NCBI GenBank assembly: GCA_012932865.1
Contig: SAXG01000005.1
Location: 558,001-622,000, forward strand
Source: Amylostereum areolatum
Taxonomy: Eukaryota > Basidiomycota > Agaricomycetes > Russulales > Stereaceae
Direction: 5' to 3'
DNA: 64,000 nt
The notes below the pieces were generated by a model. That model was not told the DNA's origin. It was given only the letters and a program-made list of their open reading frames with translations, and did not search any database. Positions 12,526-23,953 of this stretch are shown one piece after another (the first letter of the stretch is position 1; every line of letters starts with the position of its first letter). The position numbers and the translations under genes were made by a program.

Positions 12526-13028
12526 GGACGGACACTGCGCCAAGGACACTTTTCTTCATGTATACAGGCATTCCGTTTTCTTGTCGCTTGGTCGTTCATT
12601 TCGCATGCCTTAGTTCATTACTGACTGTTGGACTGTTGGACTGAACTTGAAGAGGGTTGCCATGCGCTCGGCTCCAAGACGGTCATTTTCGTGCGACTGG
12701 CTCCACCCACGGCACAGCGTGTACAGAACTGCCGACCGCTGACCCGGAGTTTTGAGGCCCAAAATGGTTGCATATCGAATGAAATCCCTTTTCGGAGAAA
12801 AATGTAATCAATTCCGGGTCAAATGTGACCGAAAATGTCAAAGAAGGATGAGATTGTGGTCGAGTCTACCAGCACCGAGCGTGAGGCTGAGGCTTGTGAC
12901 GGACCAAGGACCAAGACATCATCGCAGTCGCCGTCCGTAACTGAAATGGTTTCCTCACCTTCTTTTCACACTCTCCACCCTTTTCTTTTCAACCACCACC
13001 ACCGCCAACCATCCATCCCCTCCCCCCG
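12526..13028. other. Intergenic region, BIR1 3' flank and promoter of the next gene
   Basis: About 500 bp without a supported gene. Just before the next ATG is a long CT-rich, CA-rich tract (about 12955-13028, with tttcttttcaaccaccacca), typical of fungal transcription start regions and 5' UTRs. Confidence 0.5.
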
Positions 13029-14545
13029 ATGTTTTCTCTGCTCACCCTCGCCGCTCTTTACCTCGCACCACTAGGTGCACGCGCGTCACCATGCGTCGCG
13101 TTCGACACAAACTGGAATCTGCTCGCCTTCGGTTTCGATGGGAAGGACTGGAACGCTGGCACCCAGGACGCATGGGCAAGTGGTACGTCAAACCCCGTTC
13201 TCTCGCGGGCGGCGGGCTAACGGAAAGCTCCAGGGTCCGCGTCCGACATCACGGCCTCGGGACGCCCGTTCGTATTCCTCTTGTCATCTGGTCGGAAGAT
13301 GACTGACAATTCCTTTCCTCAGACCATTTGATGGAAGCAACACGACTTGCTACTTGTCACAGGTAATTTTAGCCTGCCTCGTTGGTTCCTGTTGGAACGT
13401 ATCCTTGACGCATTTTGTCACATCCAACAGTTCACCAACGCTATCTACGTAGCTAACGGTGACAAAGCCAACCCTTCCAACATCCACATATATGACGCAG
13501 CAGCCAAATCGTGGTCGACACAGACTACTACGACGGGCACCTTCGACCCTACTTCGTTCGATGCCATCCTTGACCACGACACGAACGTGTTCTGTATGTC
13601 CCCTCGTCTTTAAATCGGAGTTCTGCTTTTTTAACACCGCGTCTCGATAGACGCCATCTCGCATGGCGAGCTGTTCAGTCTAGATATGGGTCTATTGAAC
13701 GCTGCGAACAGCACAGCTCTCCCTTGGAACGATGTACAAGCCACGCCGTATGGCGCCGACTACAAACCCGTCATGGCCCTCGCCCAGAACCATATACATT
13801 TCATCGACGTTCCGAACACCCCTGCTGGCGATGCGAACATCTTTGTGATTCACTGTAAGCTTGATCGTCCCTTTTGGCCTACTGATCTCATTGTCTCATA
13901 CGACTTGCAGTCTCCTTCTTCCAACCGGATGTTCAGTCGTACCCTGCCTCGGGTGGCCAAAGCTTCCCTGCAACCCACGGCCAGGCAACGTCCTTCTTCC
14001 AAAGCGAGGGCGTACGTTCTTTTCTCACTCCACGTTCGTCCGTGGAATACTCACACGCTTCCTTTACACTTAAATAGGTCCAACAGGAGTTTGCTTTCAT
14101 TCCCGATGATGGCTCTGCCACGTACGTCATCAATGTCGAAAACAACTCGACCCAGGTTCTTGCCGGTCCCACAACGAAAGACTCGGCGGCGACGTACTTT
14201 GCGGGCATAACTTCTCTCGTCCAGGTTGACAGCACTGGCTCCGTGATGTACCTCCCATACAAACAAGGCGACTCGGCAACCAACGCCGCTGCGACATGGA
14301 GCAAGGTGTCGGCTATTGCTTCTGTTGCACCACCCACTTCCTCTGGTTCATCCACCAGCACCGCGGCGGGATCAAAGGCATCTAGCACAAAGTCATCCAG
14401 TGCCTCTGGAAGCTCCTCTTCATCCAGCACATCCGCGTCGTCAAACTCGACCCAGAAGGATGCGGCGGTAGCCATGTCCCCTCGTGGCCTCATCGGTGGC
14501 GCGGCGGGTGCTGTTATACTCACACTCGGCACGTTGATTCTGTGA
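13029..14545 (+). CDS. Secreted, probably GPI-anchored Ser-rich protein of unknown function
   Basis: Not assigned to a named family. It begins with a clear signal peptide (MFSLLTLAALYLAPLGARAS). Exons of a ~300-residue extracellular domain follow, with phrases such as CVAFDTNWNLLAFGFDGKDW, FTNAIYVANGDKANPS, SFDAILDHDTNVFYAISHGE and SATYVINVENNSTQVLAG, suggestive of a beta-propeller or kelch-like repeat fold. Then comes a Ser/Thr-rich spacer and a hydrophobic C-terminal tail (GGAAGAVILTLGTLIL) right at the stop, as expected for a GPI-anchor signal. Inferred introns include one after DAWASG and one after GSNTTCYLSQ; I placed them to keep frame with conserved-looking sequence. Likely located at the outer plasma membrane or cell wall. 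Confidence 0.7.
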
Positions 14546-15489
14546 TCCCGCACAAGCTCTTCTTCGTGGCCCCTTATCTAGCCAATACAGATATACCACA
14601 CACATTTATCCACCCGTACGCCTACAACAGGATTTTTCTACATCATAATTCGCATGACTATGTAGCCACCCTTCTAGTTCTTCTGGTCTGGAACTGCTCC
14701 TTTACTCCCTCATTTTCATTTCATCCCGTTGCTTCAGTTTACTAGTCACGGACGGCGCTGACGGTATGTGGGACATTTTTACCGTCGTGTTGTATACTAG
14801 TCTTTTAGTTACGGTGCGCGTTGATTTGGACAGTTGTTTTCATTCCTTTACTAATAGTAGGCTTCCCGTTTCGATTTTCACCGACAAGTCCACAGGACTG
14901 TCATGATCACTAGTGCTGCATCCCAGACATTTCGATTGTCGGCACCCTCGGGCCAGTTTGGACAAAAGTCTGGCTGGCCATAGGTGGCCTTCAAAAGGCT
15001 GCTACATGCCTGCATCACCACGACAAGGACACTCCTGGAACAGGCCGACGAATCAAATGCCAGCTCTGAGCTAGCCTACAGTATCATGCATCATGCATCA
15101 GCTAACGCGTCTAGACGCCCAGTTCAACTACTTCGTTTGTGGCGAGACCTTATCCGAGTACTCGGAAAGGTCTGATGAGCTGATCCGAGGCGAGTAGGTA
15201 CGTGGGTTGACTCCCTCTGCGTTTGGTAATGGTTTCGGTGACTCCCAGAAAGGATGCCTAATGCACTGACCTCATTCCTGCTGCGCGTCGAGACTTCGAA
15301 CACAACTAACGATGCTCTCAACTAGAACTAGTAGAAGATGCCATGTCCTGGTGAGTCCCGTGCTCGGGATGCACAGTCCTGTCCCTCCTTACCTCCTTCC
15401 CTGTATAGGTGTAGCGAAGTATCCAAGATTCTGCGCAGTATGTGGCGCTCCGAGCCACGCAAACTCCACAACCTCGTTTCTGCTTTCCC
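14546..15489. other. Intergenic region
   Basis: Roughly 940 bp downstream of the GPI-type gene with no supported gene. The open frames are short and unrelated to known families. The dispersed repeat copy A follows directly. Confidence 0.4.
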
Positions 15490-16105
15490 AGGCGTCAAGC
15501 CAGTTTCGGATAACAGGATCAAACACGCTCTCCTACACCACCAGCAGATCCTTCAGCTTCATTCCGATATCATGCCCCTGAGTGTGATGCTAGCGTGACA
15601 CCGGATGGAATCCAAAAATGTCATGCTGATATCAGACTCAACGGGCTCCCTTGGGTCGGAAGCTGAGTTCCTTCGGATTCAATCCAATTATCTTACTAAG
15701 CTCGTCAAGGAGCAATCGGCGGGATGCTGGCTCAAATCATGCTTATCGCAATCTTATCATCCCAATGTGGAAGCAAACAAAGCATCGTAATATATATATC
15801 ATTCCGAGAACTACCATACAAAGTACATGGGGGGTGTTACAGGATGTCTACGGGTCCAAAAGGAGGAATGAAAAATGAATTAGAGTGTGTTACCTGGCAT
15901 GCCAGCAAAACGGGATTGAGATAACCTAGCAAGTGCCAGCGAGCAAAAACCAGAGACCCAGGGGGACCGAGAGCGAGGAGCGAGACGACAACCACAGGCC
16001 AAGACTGCAAGCAAAGACCGAGACCGCGAGTAGAGACCAAGAACACGAGGAAAGACCGAGAGCAAAGCCCATAAGTGCGAAAGAGCCCTCGGCAACAAGA
16101 GATCC
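15490..16105 (+). repeat. Dispersed repeat, copy A (~615 bp; inverted partner at 61680-62300)
   Basis: Matches the reverse complement of 61680-62300 along its length. Shared blocks include cttcattccgatatca, atggaatccaaaaatgtca, cttggattcaatccaa-type sequence, gcgggatgctgg/gcgggttgctgg, gttacctggcatgcca and a final run of degenerate gacc-aag-acgcgagcaaag units ending near caacaagag. By eye the two copies are roughly 75-80% identical in the left half and looser in the repeat-rich right half. No long intact frame is conserved, no transposase or reverse transcriptase is seen, and clear terminal repeats were not found. Probably a non-autonomous or decayed transposable-element fragment. It ends about 95 bp before the viperin-like gene. 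Confidence 0.7.
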
Positions 16106-16199
16106 CCAGGGGTACTAGTAGGGCCTATGCATGAGTGGCGTGGTGAGACAGACGAGCAGGAAGTGAGAGATACTAACACGCACCCAGGCTGTTGTCTCA

Positions 16200-17468
16200 A
16201 TGCTACTCATGCTCATGAGAGAGCGGGCTGGAGACCTCGACATTGATGTGAGCGAAGGGGAAAGGGTGGGGTGGTCAAAGCCCACTCTTTGAGGAGATTC
16301 CGATATGTGATTCCGGTCTCGAAATCAGCTATACGAAGTTCGTTCCCCTCTCAGTCAACTACTTTCCGCATCGGTCAGTCAGCACTGTAGCCACTCACTG
16401 CTTATAGCGAAATAACCTCCTCTCTTCCAGAAAATGCAACTACCGTTGCGATTTTTGTTTCCACACTACAAAAAATCTATCCATCCTTCCGTTGGAAGAA
16501 GCAAAACGAGGGCTTCGCCTTCTCACGGAAGCAGGAATGAAGAAACTTAACATCAGCGGCGGAGAGCCCTTCCTCCAGCCGACATTCATCGGCGAAGTCT
16601 TCAAGTTTTGCAAGACCGAGCTTGGTCTTGAGTCGTGCTCCGTGGTGAACAATGGATCCAAAGTCACGGAGAAATGGCTAGACAGCTACGGACAGTATCT
16701 CGACGTGATGGCGATATCATGCGATTCATTCGATCCCGACACAAACATCGCACTCGGTCGAGCAGACAACGGCAAGGGTACGCACATCCGTCGTGTCTTT
16801 CTCGTCGCAGAATGGTGCCGCGAGCGAGGTATCAAAGTCAAGATAAATTCTGTGATCACAAGGTATTCATCTTCTTGCACACTTCCTTGCCTTTACTAAA
16901 GCAGAACTCTTAGTTTGAACTGGGAAGAAGACATGAATCCCGCGATAGATGAACTCGCTCCTTTTCGCTGGAAGGTGTGCACTGTTCCCGACCTGGCTTT
17001 CATTCGTCCACACACGTGAGGTTGCAGGTTTTCCAGGTCTTATTACTCGACGGCGAAAACACCGGGGTCGACACCAAATCTCTACGCGATGCACGCAACC
17101 TTGTGATCACAAATGATCAGTTTCAAGAGTTCCTTCGTCGCCACCAGGGCCAGAACTGTCTCGTCCCCGAGGACAACAGTGCCATGAAGGATTCCTATTT
17201 GAACTTGGATGAGAGCATGCGGTGAGAACTTAATAAACTTCGTCACAGGATCATGTCTGACGTGCTATTTGAATGCGTATATCTCCTATGTCCATTCAGA
17301 TTTCTCGATTGTCGAGACGGAGGGAAGTCACCAGGGAGGTCGCTGCTTGACGTGGGGGTAGACGAAGCTCTCAAAGGCGCTGGGTTCGATGAGCAGGCCT
17401 TCGTCGCTCGTGGAGGCATTTTTGACTGGAGTCGCAGAGTGAAGAAAGGTACAGACCTTGAATGGTAG
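16200..17468 (+). CDS. Viperin-like radical SAM enzyme (RSAD2 family)
   Basis: Radical SAM enzyme of the viperin family. Animal viperins convert CTP to the chain-terminating nucleotide ddhCTP; other family members act on CTP, UTP or GTP. Exons: 16200-16247, 16294-16373, 16431-16862, 16914-16974, 17028-17221 and 17300-17468. They sum to 984 nt, or 327 residues in one frame. The Fe-S motif is CNYRCDFC (CxxxCxxC), made by splicing after VNYFPHR. Family motifs follow: ISGGEPFLQ, the SCDSFD block, KINSVI, NWEEDM, RWKVFQVLLLDGEN, SCLVPE-type CLVPEDN, MKDSYLNLDE, SLLDVGV and a C-terminal Trp (DLEW), the residue that in animal viperin is needed for Fe-S loading. The short N-terminal exon is tentative and shows no strong membrane helix. 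The core identification is firm; the substrate is unknown. Confidence 0.9.
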
Positions 17469-17873
17469 CATCGCCCTCTGCCCTGCAGTTCCCAGTTCAT
17501 ATCCTACTGTATTGAACTTCTTTGTCGCACACACAGGAGATTGTGCCACGTGCTTTCATATCAGCCCGCTTCTCTTGCTTCATCAAGAAACTCGCTCACG
17601 ACTGTGTGGTCCGCGTCATCGTCATCGTTGATCAATGAAGGTCGCATGCTACATAGAGGCTTCGAAAGTGTAGAGGCGGTTCCCTCATTCCCGTCCATGT
17701 TTCTATTTCAAGGTAGGCGTACACGGCGGGCCGTCGGAGGTCCCAGAGGGTGGTCCTAGGGATGAGAGGGGGAGATGCGTTTTCAGCGGGGCCGAATGCC
17801 CTAAAAACTCACTAACGACGCTTCTGGCAGCCATAGTCTCCCACCCCCTCCCCATTGCGTTGGCTGGGTGCCA
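17469..17873. other. Intergenic region or upstream exon area of the TPR gene
   Basis: About 400 bp between the viperin-like stop and the first well-supported exon of the next gene. It may hold a 5' exon and intron of that gene (a possible donor near 17714 and acceptor near 17830), but no frame can be confirmed. Confidence 0.35.
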
Positions 17874-20086
17874 ATGCAGCTCGTCAGTCCCAAGGACCTT
17901 CTTGACATAGCATTGGCAATCAAGGCTCTCGTTGACGAGGCAAGCGACTTCCACCTCAGTCTTTTCTCTTGTTTCTTCTCACAGTAGTGGTGGGGCCGAA
18001 CTCTCCTAGGTTAAGGACAATGACCATGATCAAGCCCTCCTCGCGGACGAATTGCATCATGATATTGTACGCTTGTGCAACTACATCCGTCGGCCGACGA
18101 AGGGATCCCCTGATGCCAACATCAGCAAGGAGTTACGAGACTTGAAATTGTATGACTTCGTTGTCGCTCACGCTGTACAGAAACTAAACTAACAACACGC
18201 CTCAGAGCCCTTTCCATATGTTTGAAACGCATACAGGCTCTGGTACACTCGAATGATGGCTTCATTCGAAGGCTCATGCGGAAGAAGTCCATACGCTCAG
18301 AAATAGATAGTGTGAGGAAGACGGTCGACAGATGCTACCGGCAGTTTCTGGTGCGTATAACGTCGTCATTTGCGCGCGGGGTCCTGACCGCACTTCCAGG
18401 TTTCTGCGGCTATCGTGACAGCGCAAGGGGTCGGGATTGTCAGAGACAAGACGGCTCAAGACCTTCAAAATCTCGTATCAGTTCTAAGACAGGAGATCCG
18501 CTTCTGTTTCCGCGATGCTATGGAGGCCCCGCCTAAAGGCGTCCTCGCAGAAGAAACTACCAGTGGGTCATCCAAGCCACCATCGAGCTCGCGCGGCAAG
18601 TTTTACCGTCCTCCGGCACGTATCAAATCTTACTTTCTGGTATACCATATGACCTAATTTTGTTATGCAGTCTTCTAACCTGAAAATGCGTGGGCATGAC
18701 AAGGACAGGCTCGAGGTTCAAGTGGACGCGCTTATAGGGGCGACAGCAAGGACTTCACCCCCCATAACACGAGCCTCGTCCTCCTCATCCGAGTCGACTG
18801 CATCGAGCCACCAAGGCCATCCTGTCATTATTTCCCCTGTCTTTCCTTCCCCTGAGGCCGCCACAAAGTCGCTTCAGCTCCTGGACAAGATTTCGGGAAA
18901 TGAATGTGATCCTCAAGTGCTTGCTCGATCGCTTGCCGAGCTAGCGATCCTACTCAGCGACCTCGGACTGGCTCGCAGTGCATGTCAGGTCGCGGGAAAA
19001 TCGGTGGATGTCCACTACTCCCTCGTACAACAAGATATTTCCTCTAGCAGGGCCCCATATGCTCGCAGCCTCAGCACTCACGCAGCCCTCCTCATGCAAA
19101 TGAAGATGGACCCCCAGCTAGCTTATGCGTCCTCCGAGAAAGCGGTGGCTCTTCTTCGAGAACTCCAGAGGGAATCTCCCGGAAAATTTGAAGCCAGCCT
19201 CGCCTCAGCGTTGAACAATCATTCCAATGCTCTCTGCATCATTGGACGCCATTCCCAGGCATTGCAAGCGATATTGCAGTCTGTCGATATTCGTCGCCGA
19301 CTCGTCAGTCGGGGCTCACACGACCTCTCCGCTTCTCTTAGCCATTCTCTCCACAACCTAGCGAGCTGCGTCATGGACGTTGAAGATCGGCAAGAGGCGG
19401 TACATATAATGACCGAGGCGACAGACATCGCCCGCGTCCTGGCCCATGAAGACTCCGTGTTTGACGAAACATCAGCTACCTGTCTACTCACGTTGTCTCA
19501 TTGTCTCGTCCATGTCGGTCGATCCCGCGATGCCCTTGTTGCGGCTAGAAAGTGCATTGGTATTCGTCAAACCGCTTACTCCAAAGAAACTGTCGCACGG
19601 AGAGCACCGCTTCTCTCAGAGGCGTACTCGCAGCTCTCCATATGTTATAAAGCTACGAAGGACTACTCGGAGGCCCTACACGCTATCAAGCAGGCGGTGT
19701 TTCTCGATAGGTCGCACATCGCGGAAACACAAGGAAACCCAGATTCCTTCGTCGAGGCGTGCGACATGCTCGCGTTTGATCTGTACCGTTTGTCGATGCG
19801 GTTTGCAGATCTTGGGCGGAAGAAAGAGGCAATTGAAGCCATGGAAGAGAGCATCGAGCATCGCGAACGCATCGTACAGGCAGAGCCTGATGCCGATCTC
19901 GCTGTAGCGCTGCACGACCTAGCGGTCTTGTACTTTAACACCGCGAGGTATGTGGAGGCAAAGGTGGCGGCAAGGAGGGCAGTGATCATTCGCCGAACTC
20001 TGGCTTCGGCGGATTGGGTAAAGTATGGACCATTGCTGAGGAATTCGGTGAGGGTACTGGAGAAGATACGTTTAGTAGTCCAGTGA
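17874..20086 (+). CDS. Helical N-terminal domain plus tetratricopeptide-repeat protein
   Basis: The C-terminal exon (from about 18665) encodes ~470 residues of TPR-type helical repeats: SLAELAILLSDLGLARSAC, ALNNHSNALCIIGRHSQAL, LLTLSHCLVHVGRSRDAL, YSQLSICYKATKDYSEAL, ALHDLAVLYFNTARYVEAK. Upstream exons give a helical region: DLLDIALAIKALVDE; a GC-AG intron (about 17939-18010); NDHDQALLADELHHDIVRLC; LKRIQALVHSNDGFIRRLM; RSEIDSVRKTVDRCYRQFL; VSAAIVTAQGVG. That order resembles the MLKL-NTD/HeLo-like four-helix bundles found before TPR or NTPase domains in mushroom proteins. This is family-level inference, not proven. The junction between the helical exons (ending near 18613) and the TPR exon is unresolved in phase, so these could be two genes. 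Same strand as the viperin-like gene, 400 bp downstream. Confidence 0.6.
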
Positions 20087-20343
20087 TATGAGAACTTGCT
20101 ACCACATGCAACAAGCTTGAGCTTAATCCCCCCCCAGATCCAGATCCTATGGGCACCTTTCCAATAAATTACCTCCGTGACATCGAAAAAACAGCTGTGG
20201 CACTGCTAGTGACGTAGCAGACAAAAACTTGAAGGCACTCAGTCAGGTCCGACTCGGCCCGCGGGCTTGAAGCGGCATTCCATCATCTCATTCCATTCGA
20301 ACAGGACTCAGCGACGACGGTCACCTGCTCAGAACCACTGGCG

Positions 20344-21667
20344 ATGTTTTCTGCTCGGCTCCTGCAAACTTCACATAGAGCGTGTCGTAAAGATCCATCT
20401 TGCAGAACGTTGCACGCCTCTCACCCGATACTTAAACAGCGGTCGCTTCTCCCTCTGGTGCATTCGGCCAGCAACCTTGTAGTCTCTCCGTCAACGGATC
20501 CGGGCCACCCACCTATCATATCCACCCGAGTGTCAACAGGCACTACGTTCAAACTTTCTGCCTCTGAGCATGGCACGCCTTTCTTTGCGTCCTCTATCGC
20601 GATTGACAATATACCTCTGGGCTTGCTTCGGCCATCCGTCGTGGACGCCTTTACCGAGTTAGACGGCGTGCCCTTTCGTCGCGGGTCACAAAATGTGTCT
20701 CCCTGGCGTATCCTCCCAAGTGTGACCCACGCAAAGATGGTTGCATTCGCTCCGGACTTGGATGAGGAGGGTCGGACCTGGGCTATAAATGCCCTCGCGC
20801 GAAAATGGAAGAAGGAAAAAAGATTCGAGGAAATCTTGCGAGGTAAGTAGCGTCTTAACAGCTGAAAGACTTTTCTCTCACAGTAGATGCCCAGGATGGA
20901 GCAATGAGAGCTATCCAGTATATCATACCGTCTCAACTACCGAAAACATGGATGCGCCTTCTCCCTTGGCCTTCTCCATCGAACGCGCAGCTTTACCTCT
21001 TTTTGGACTTCCAAACTACGGCTGTCTGCTCATAGGTAGGTTTGGTCTTGCTCGTCACCTGGCAGTAATTCATGTACCTCCTAGCATACTTTCTTTCTCC
21101 AGAGACAGACAAGCTTATGTTATGGGTACCTCGTCGGTCAATTACCAAACGAACGTAGGAACCCTTATTCGACATTCCTGAATATCTCACGGATTCTCCC
21201 ATAGGTGGCCTGGTTGCCTTGATGTGACTGTCGGTGGCGGAATGGGTACTGGAGAATCTGCTCGTTCTACCATTATCCGGGAATGCGCAGAGGAGGCCTC
21301 CCTAGACCCAGCCTTCGTTCAACGCAACTTGCATTCCGTTGGTCTATTGTCGTTCCCGAATCGCTCCCCGTCTGGTTGGATCCTCCCGGGATATTACCAC
21401 CTTTTCGAATTGGTGCTCCCGACTGACGGATCGGTCCAACCCCGTACTAATGTTGCGGACGGTGAAGTCGAGAGTTTCGAGCTCATGGATGTGGACACCG
21501 TGATAGAAAACCTCTACTCAGGGACGTTCAAGCCGAGCTCCGCCTTAGCAATGGTGCAGTTTTTGATCAGACGGGGCATCGTCACAGAGACGATCGAACC
21601 CGAGTTCACGCGCGTGCGTGCGGAGATGAATCGTCAGGTGTACCCCTATTACACGTCCCCACCATAA
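20344..21667 (+). CDS. DUF4743-type Nudix hydrolase (Nudt20/24, Tnr3 Nudix-like)
   Basis: The N-terminal part matches the DUF4743 pattern: IPLGLLRPSVVDAF, then after an intron WSNESYPVYHTV, FSIERAALPLFGLPNYGCLL. The Nudix box follows: GGMGTGESARSTIIRECAEE fits Gx5Ex7REx2EE. The C-terminus runs GWILPGYYHLFELVLP to QVYPYYTSPP. Members of this group (Nudix half of fission yeast Tnr3, plant Nudt20/24) hydrolyse damaged thiamine diphosphate forms; that activity is inferred here. The first ~45 residues after the ATG at 20344 are Arg/Ser/His-rich (MFSARLLQTSHRACRK), so mitochondrial import is possible. Introns follow EILRG (donor near 20842) and CLLIG (near 21033). Confidence 0.82.
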
Positions 21668-22164
21668 CTGCATTCAGCAAAAATGGATGCTTTACCTAGG
21701 CGAAAGCACTATCACGGTGAATGTTCTTCCATACCATTTCCCTTCGCCCCTCACCAGCACCCCTCTACAACAGTCTCCAGGACATGCCAATGGCGTCTTG
21801 ATTGGCAGGATGATTCTAGTCCTGATGGATACAGTCCTAACTTGCGTCCGGCCGCATGTGTTGTCCTTTACTGAAAGCTAGTTCGATACGGCGGAGGGCT
21901 GTCTAGTTCCTGGGCTGTAATGAAGCGTGTACAATGTAGCCCGAAGAGTTCATAGCTTGCCCATAACTTCAGTGCATTTTTGACTCTTTTGAGGCTCGAT
22001 TCAAGTCCCCGCGACACGGTCGCGTGCACCTCGTGCGGCAGATAACTGGTCCGCCGGGCCCTCCGTCCAGTCAGTCCCTGCAAGTCCACCCAACAAATGC
22101 TATCGATTCACTGACCTCACATCACTGTCTCGCCCTCGCAGTGCAGCGCCGAGCAACCTCCATC
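21668..22164. other. Intergenic region upstream of the alcohol dehydrogenase
   Basis: About 500 bp with no supported gene. The small frames at 21683-21881 are out of family and most likely belong to the Nudix 3' UTR. The last ~150 bp are the probable promoter and 5' UTR of the dehydrogenase. Confidence 0.4.
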
Positions 22165-23726
22165 ATGTCGCAAACGATGAAGGCCGTATACTACCATGCC
22201 GTGGGTCCAACTCTTCCAGTAGATGACACCGGTGTTGACGGTAGGATTGTATCTATAGCCACGCAACTTTGAGGTTATTGCCGTGCCCGTACCGCAGATC
22301 GGCGACGATGAGGTATTGATCAAAGGTATGGCCTAACCACACTGGCAGTTGCAGTGGAGGCGCGATTAAGATCTTACGTTGCGCCCCCTCATCGTCTATA
22401 GTGTCAAGTTGTGGTGCGTATCGTCCATCTGAGTAACCCTTCTCGACTAAAGCATCATCGTATAGGTATCTGCGGAACCGATTCCCATATTCACTGCGGC
22501 GAGTTTATCGCTGCATTTCCCGTGCGTGCACATCATCACCATGTACTTAGTACTACTCTCGGGCCTGTCCTCACGTAACTACCGCATAGCTCATACCAGG
22601 CCATGAAGTGGTTGGCACCGTTGCTCAAGTTGGAAAAAATGTCCAGGGTCTCACTCTAGGAGAGCGCTGTGTCGCTGATCCAAGCGTTGTCGTGCGTCTT
22701 CCAATCTCCTGAAGCATGTATACATTCACCGTATACCCAAACTAGTGTGAAAATTGTTTTTATTGTCGCCGTGGACAACCTCTTCTCTGCGAGAACTACC
22801 TTGGACGAGGATGTAACCTCCCGGGAGGATTTGCTGAATTCGCGGTTTTGTACACACATTTGCCCTGGTCTCGCTTGCATACACCGTCCTGACTCCGTAC
22901 ACAGCGAGGGAAAGAAGGTTTACCCAATAAAAAATCTCTCCGACATCGAAGCCACTCTCGTTGAACCTACCGCCTGCGCCATTCATGGCATGGATAAATT
23001 GAGCACCTTCGTCCCCGTCGGCGCGGACGTCCTTATCATTGGGGCGGGTCCAACCGGCCTTGTCCTCGCCCAGCTCCTCAAACTGAACGGCGCGTCTCGC
23101 GTGGTCATCGCTGCCAACAAGGGCATCAAGACTGCGCTCGCAAAGGAACTAGGTGCGGGAGACGAGGTTGTGGAACTGGACAGGGAGAATGCGGACGAGC
23201 AGTGGCAGGCGATAAAGGACGGTCATCCGCATGGGTTCGACGTTGTAGTGAGTCATCGTTGTAGTTGTGGTTTCAGGAGCCGGGGCTGATGAGTTGCGAA
23301 TACAGGTCGAGGCGACGGGTACGGAACGCGTTGCAGGCGATGCTATCAATTACGTCCGCCGTAGGGGAACTCTCCTTGTGTATGGCGTGTACAACAACTC
23401 GGCACGCGTGCACTGGCCGCCGTCCAAGATCTTCAGAGAAGAAATTAACGTAAGTGTTATGCATTTGCTTTCAACGAATCGTCCACCGCATCATACACCA
23501 GATTATTGGATCCTTCGCGCAAATGTACTGTTTCCCTCGAGCTGTCTCTTATCTCGAAAGTGGCAAAGTCAGTGTGAAGGGAATGGTCAGTCGTATCTTC
23601 TATCATCGTACAAGCTGCCCAACTACTTTCCAGGTCACCGACGTTTATCCACTCGACAAATTCCAAGATGCGCTCGAAAAGCTCAGCAGTCGCAATGCTG
23701 TAAAGATCGTATTAAAGCCCTTCTGA
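22165..23726 (+). CDS. Zinc-dependent alcohol dehydrogenase (MDR, polyol dehydrogenase-like)
   Basis: Complete paralogue of the truncated gene at the left edge. Starts [18 protein letters not shown]. Spliced exons give the catalytic zinc site [17 protein letters not shown] and GHEVVG, the structural zinc loop with closely spaced cysteines (ENCFYC-type sequence near 22750-22800), the Rossmann motif [15 protein letters not shown], then [16 protein letters not shown] and VHWPPSKIF. It ends VKIVLKPF. Introns at the two last positions (after KIFREEIN and after VKGM) coincide with the partial copy. NAD(P)-dependent oxidation of a polyol or secondary alcohol is the family role; the substrate is not determined. 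The 5' half has many very small exons, so exact internal boundaries are approximate. Confidence 0.85.
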
Positions 23727-23953
23727 ATTACTTGAACGGAAGTGACATTGTACCTTACCGATCCTCACTCCTTCCTATTCATTTACCGATGAAGAATTCC
23801 GGCGTGGGATAGGCAGCAGATGCATTATCTCAAAAATCGGGAGCGATAACATACAGAGGAAGTGTAGATCACCGACGGTGGTTAATCCAAGCCAAAACCT
23901 GACCCCCACAGCAAAATCTGAAAGCAGAGGGAATAATATACGTAGAAGGATAA

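Noticed and set aside
15525..15790. Conserved-looking translation shared by the two repeat copies
   Set aside because: Similarity exists in more than one frame and stops interrupt it, so the conservation is of DNA and not a demonstrable protein.
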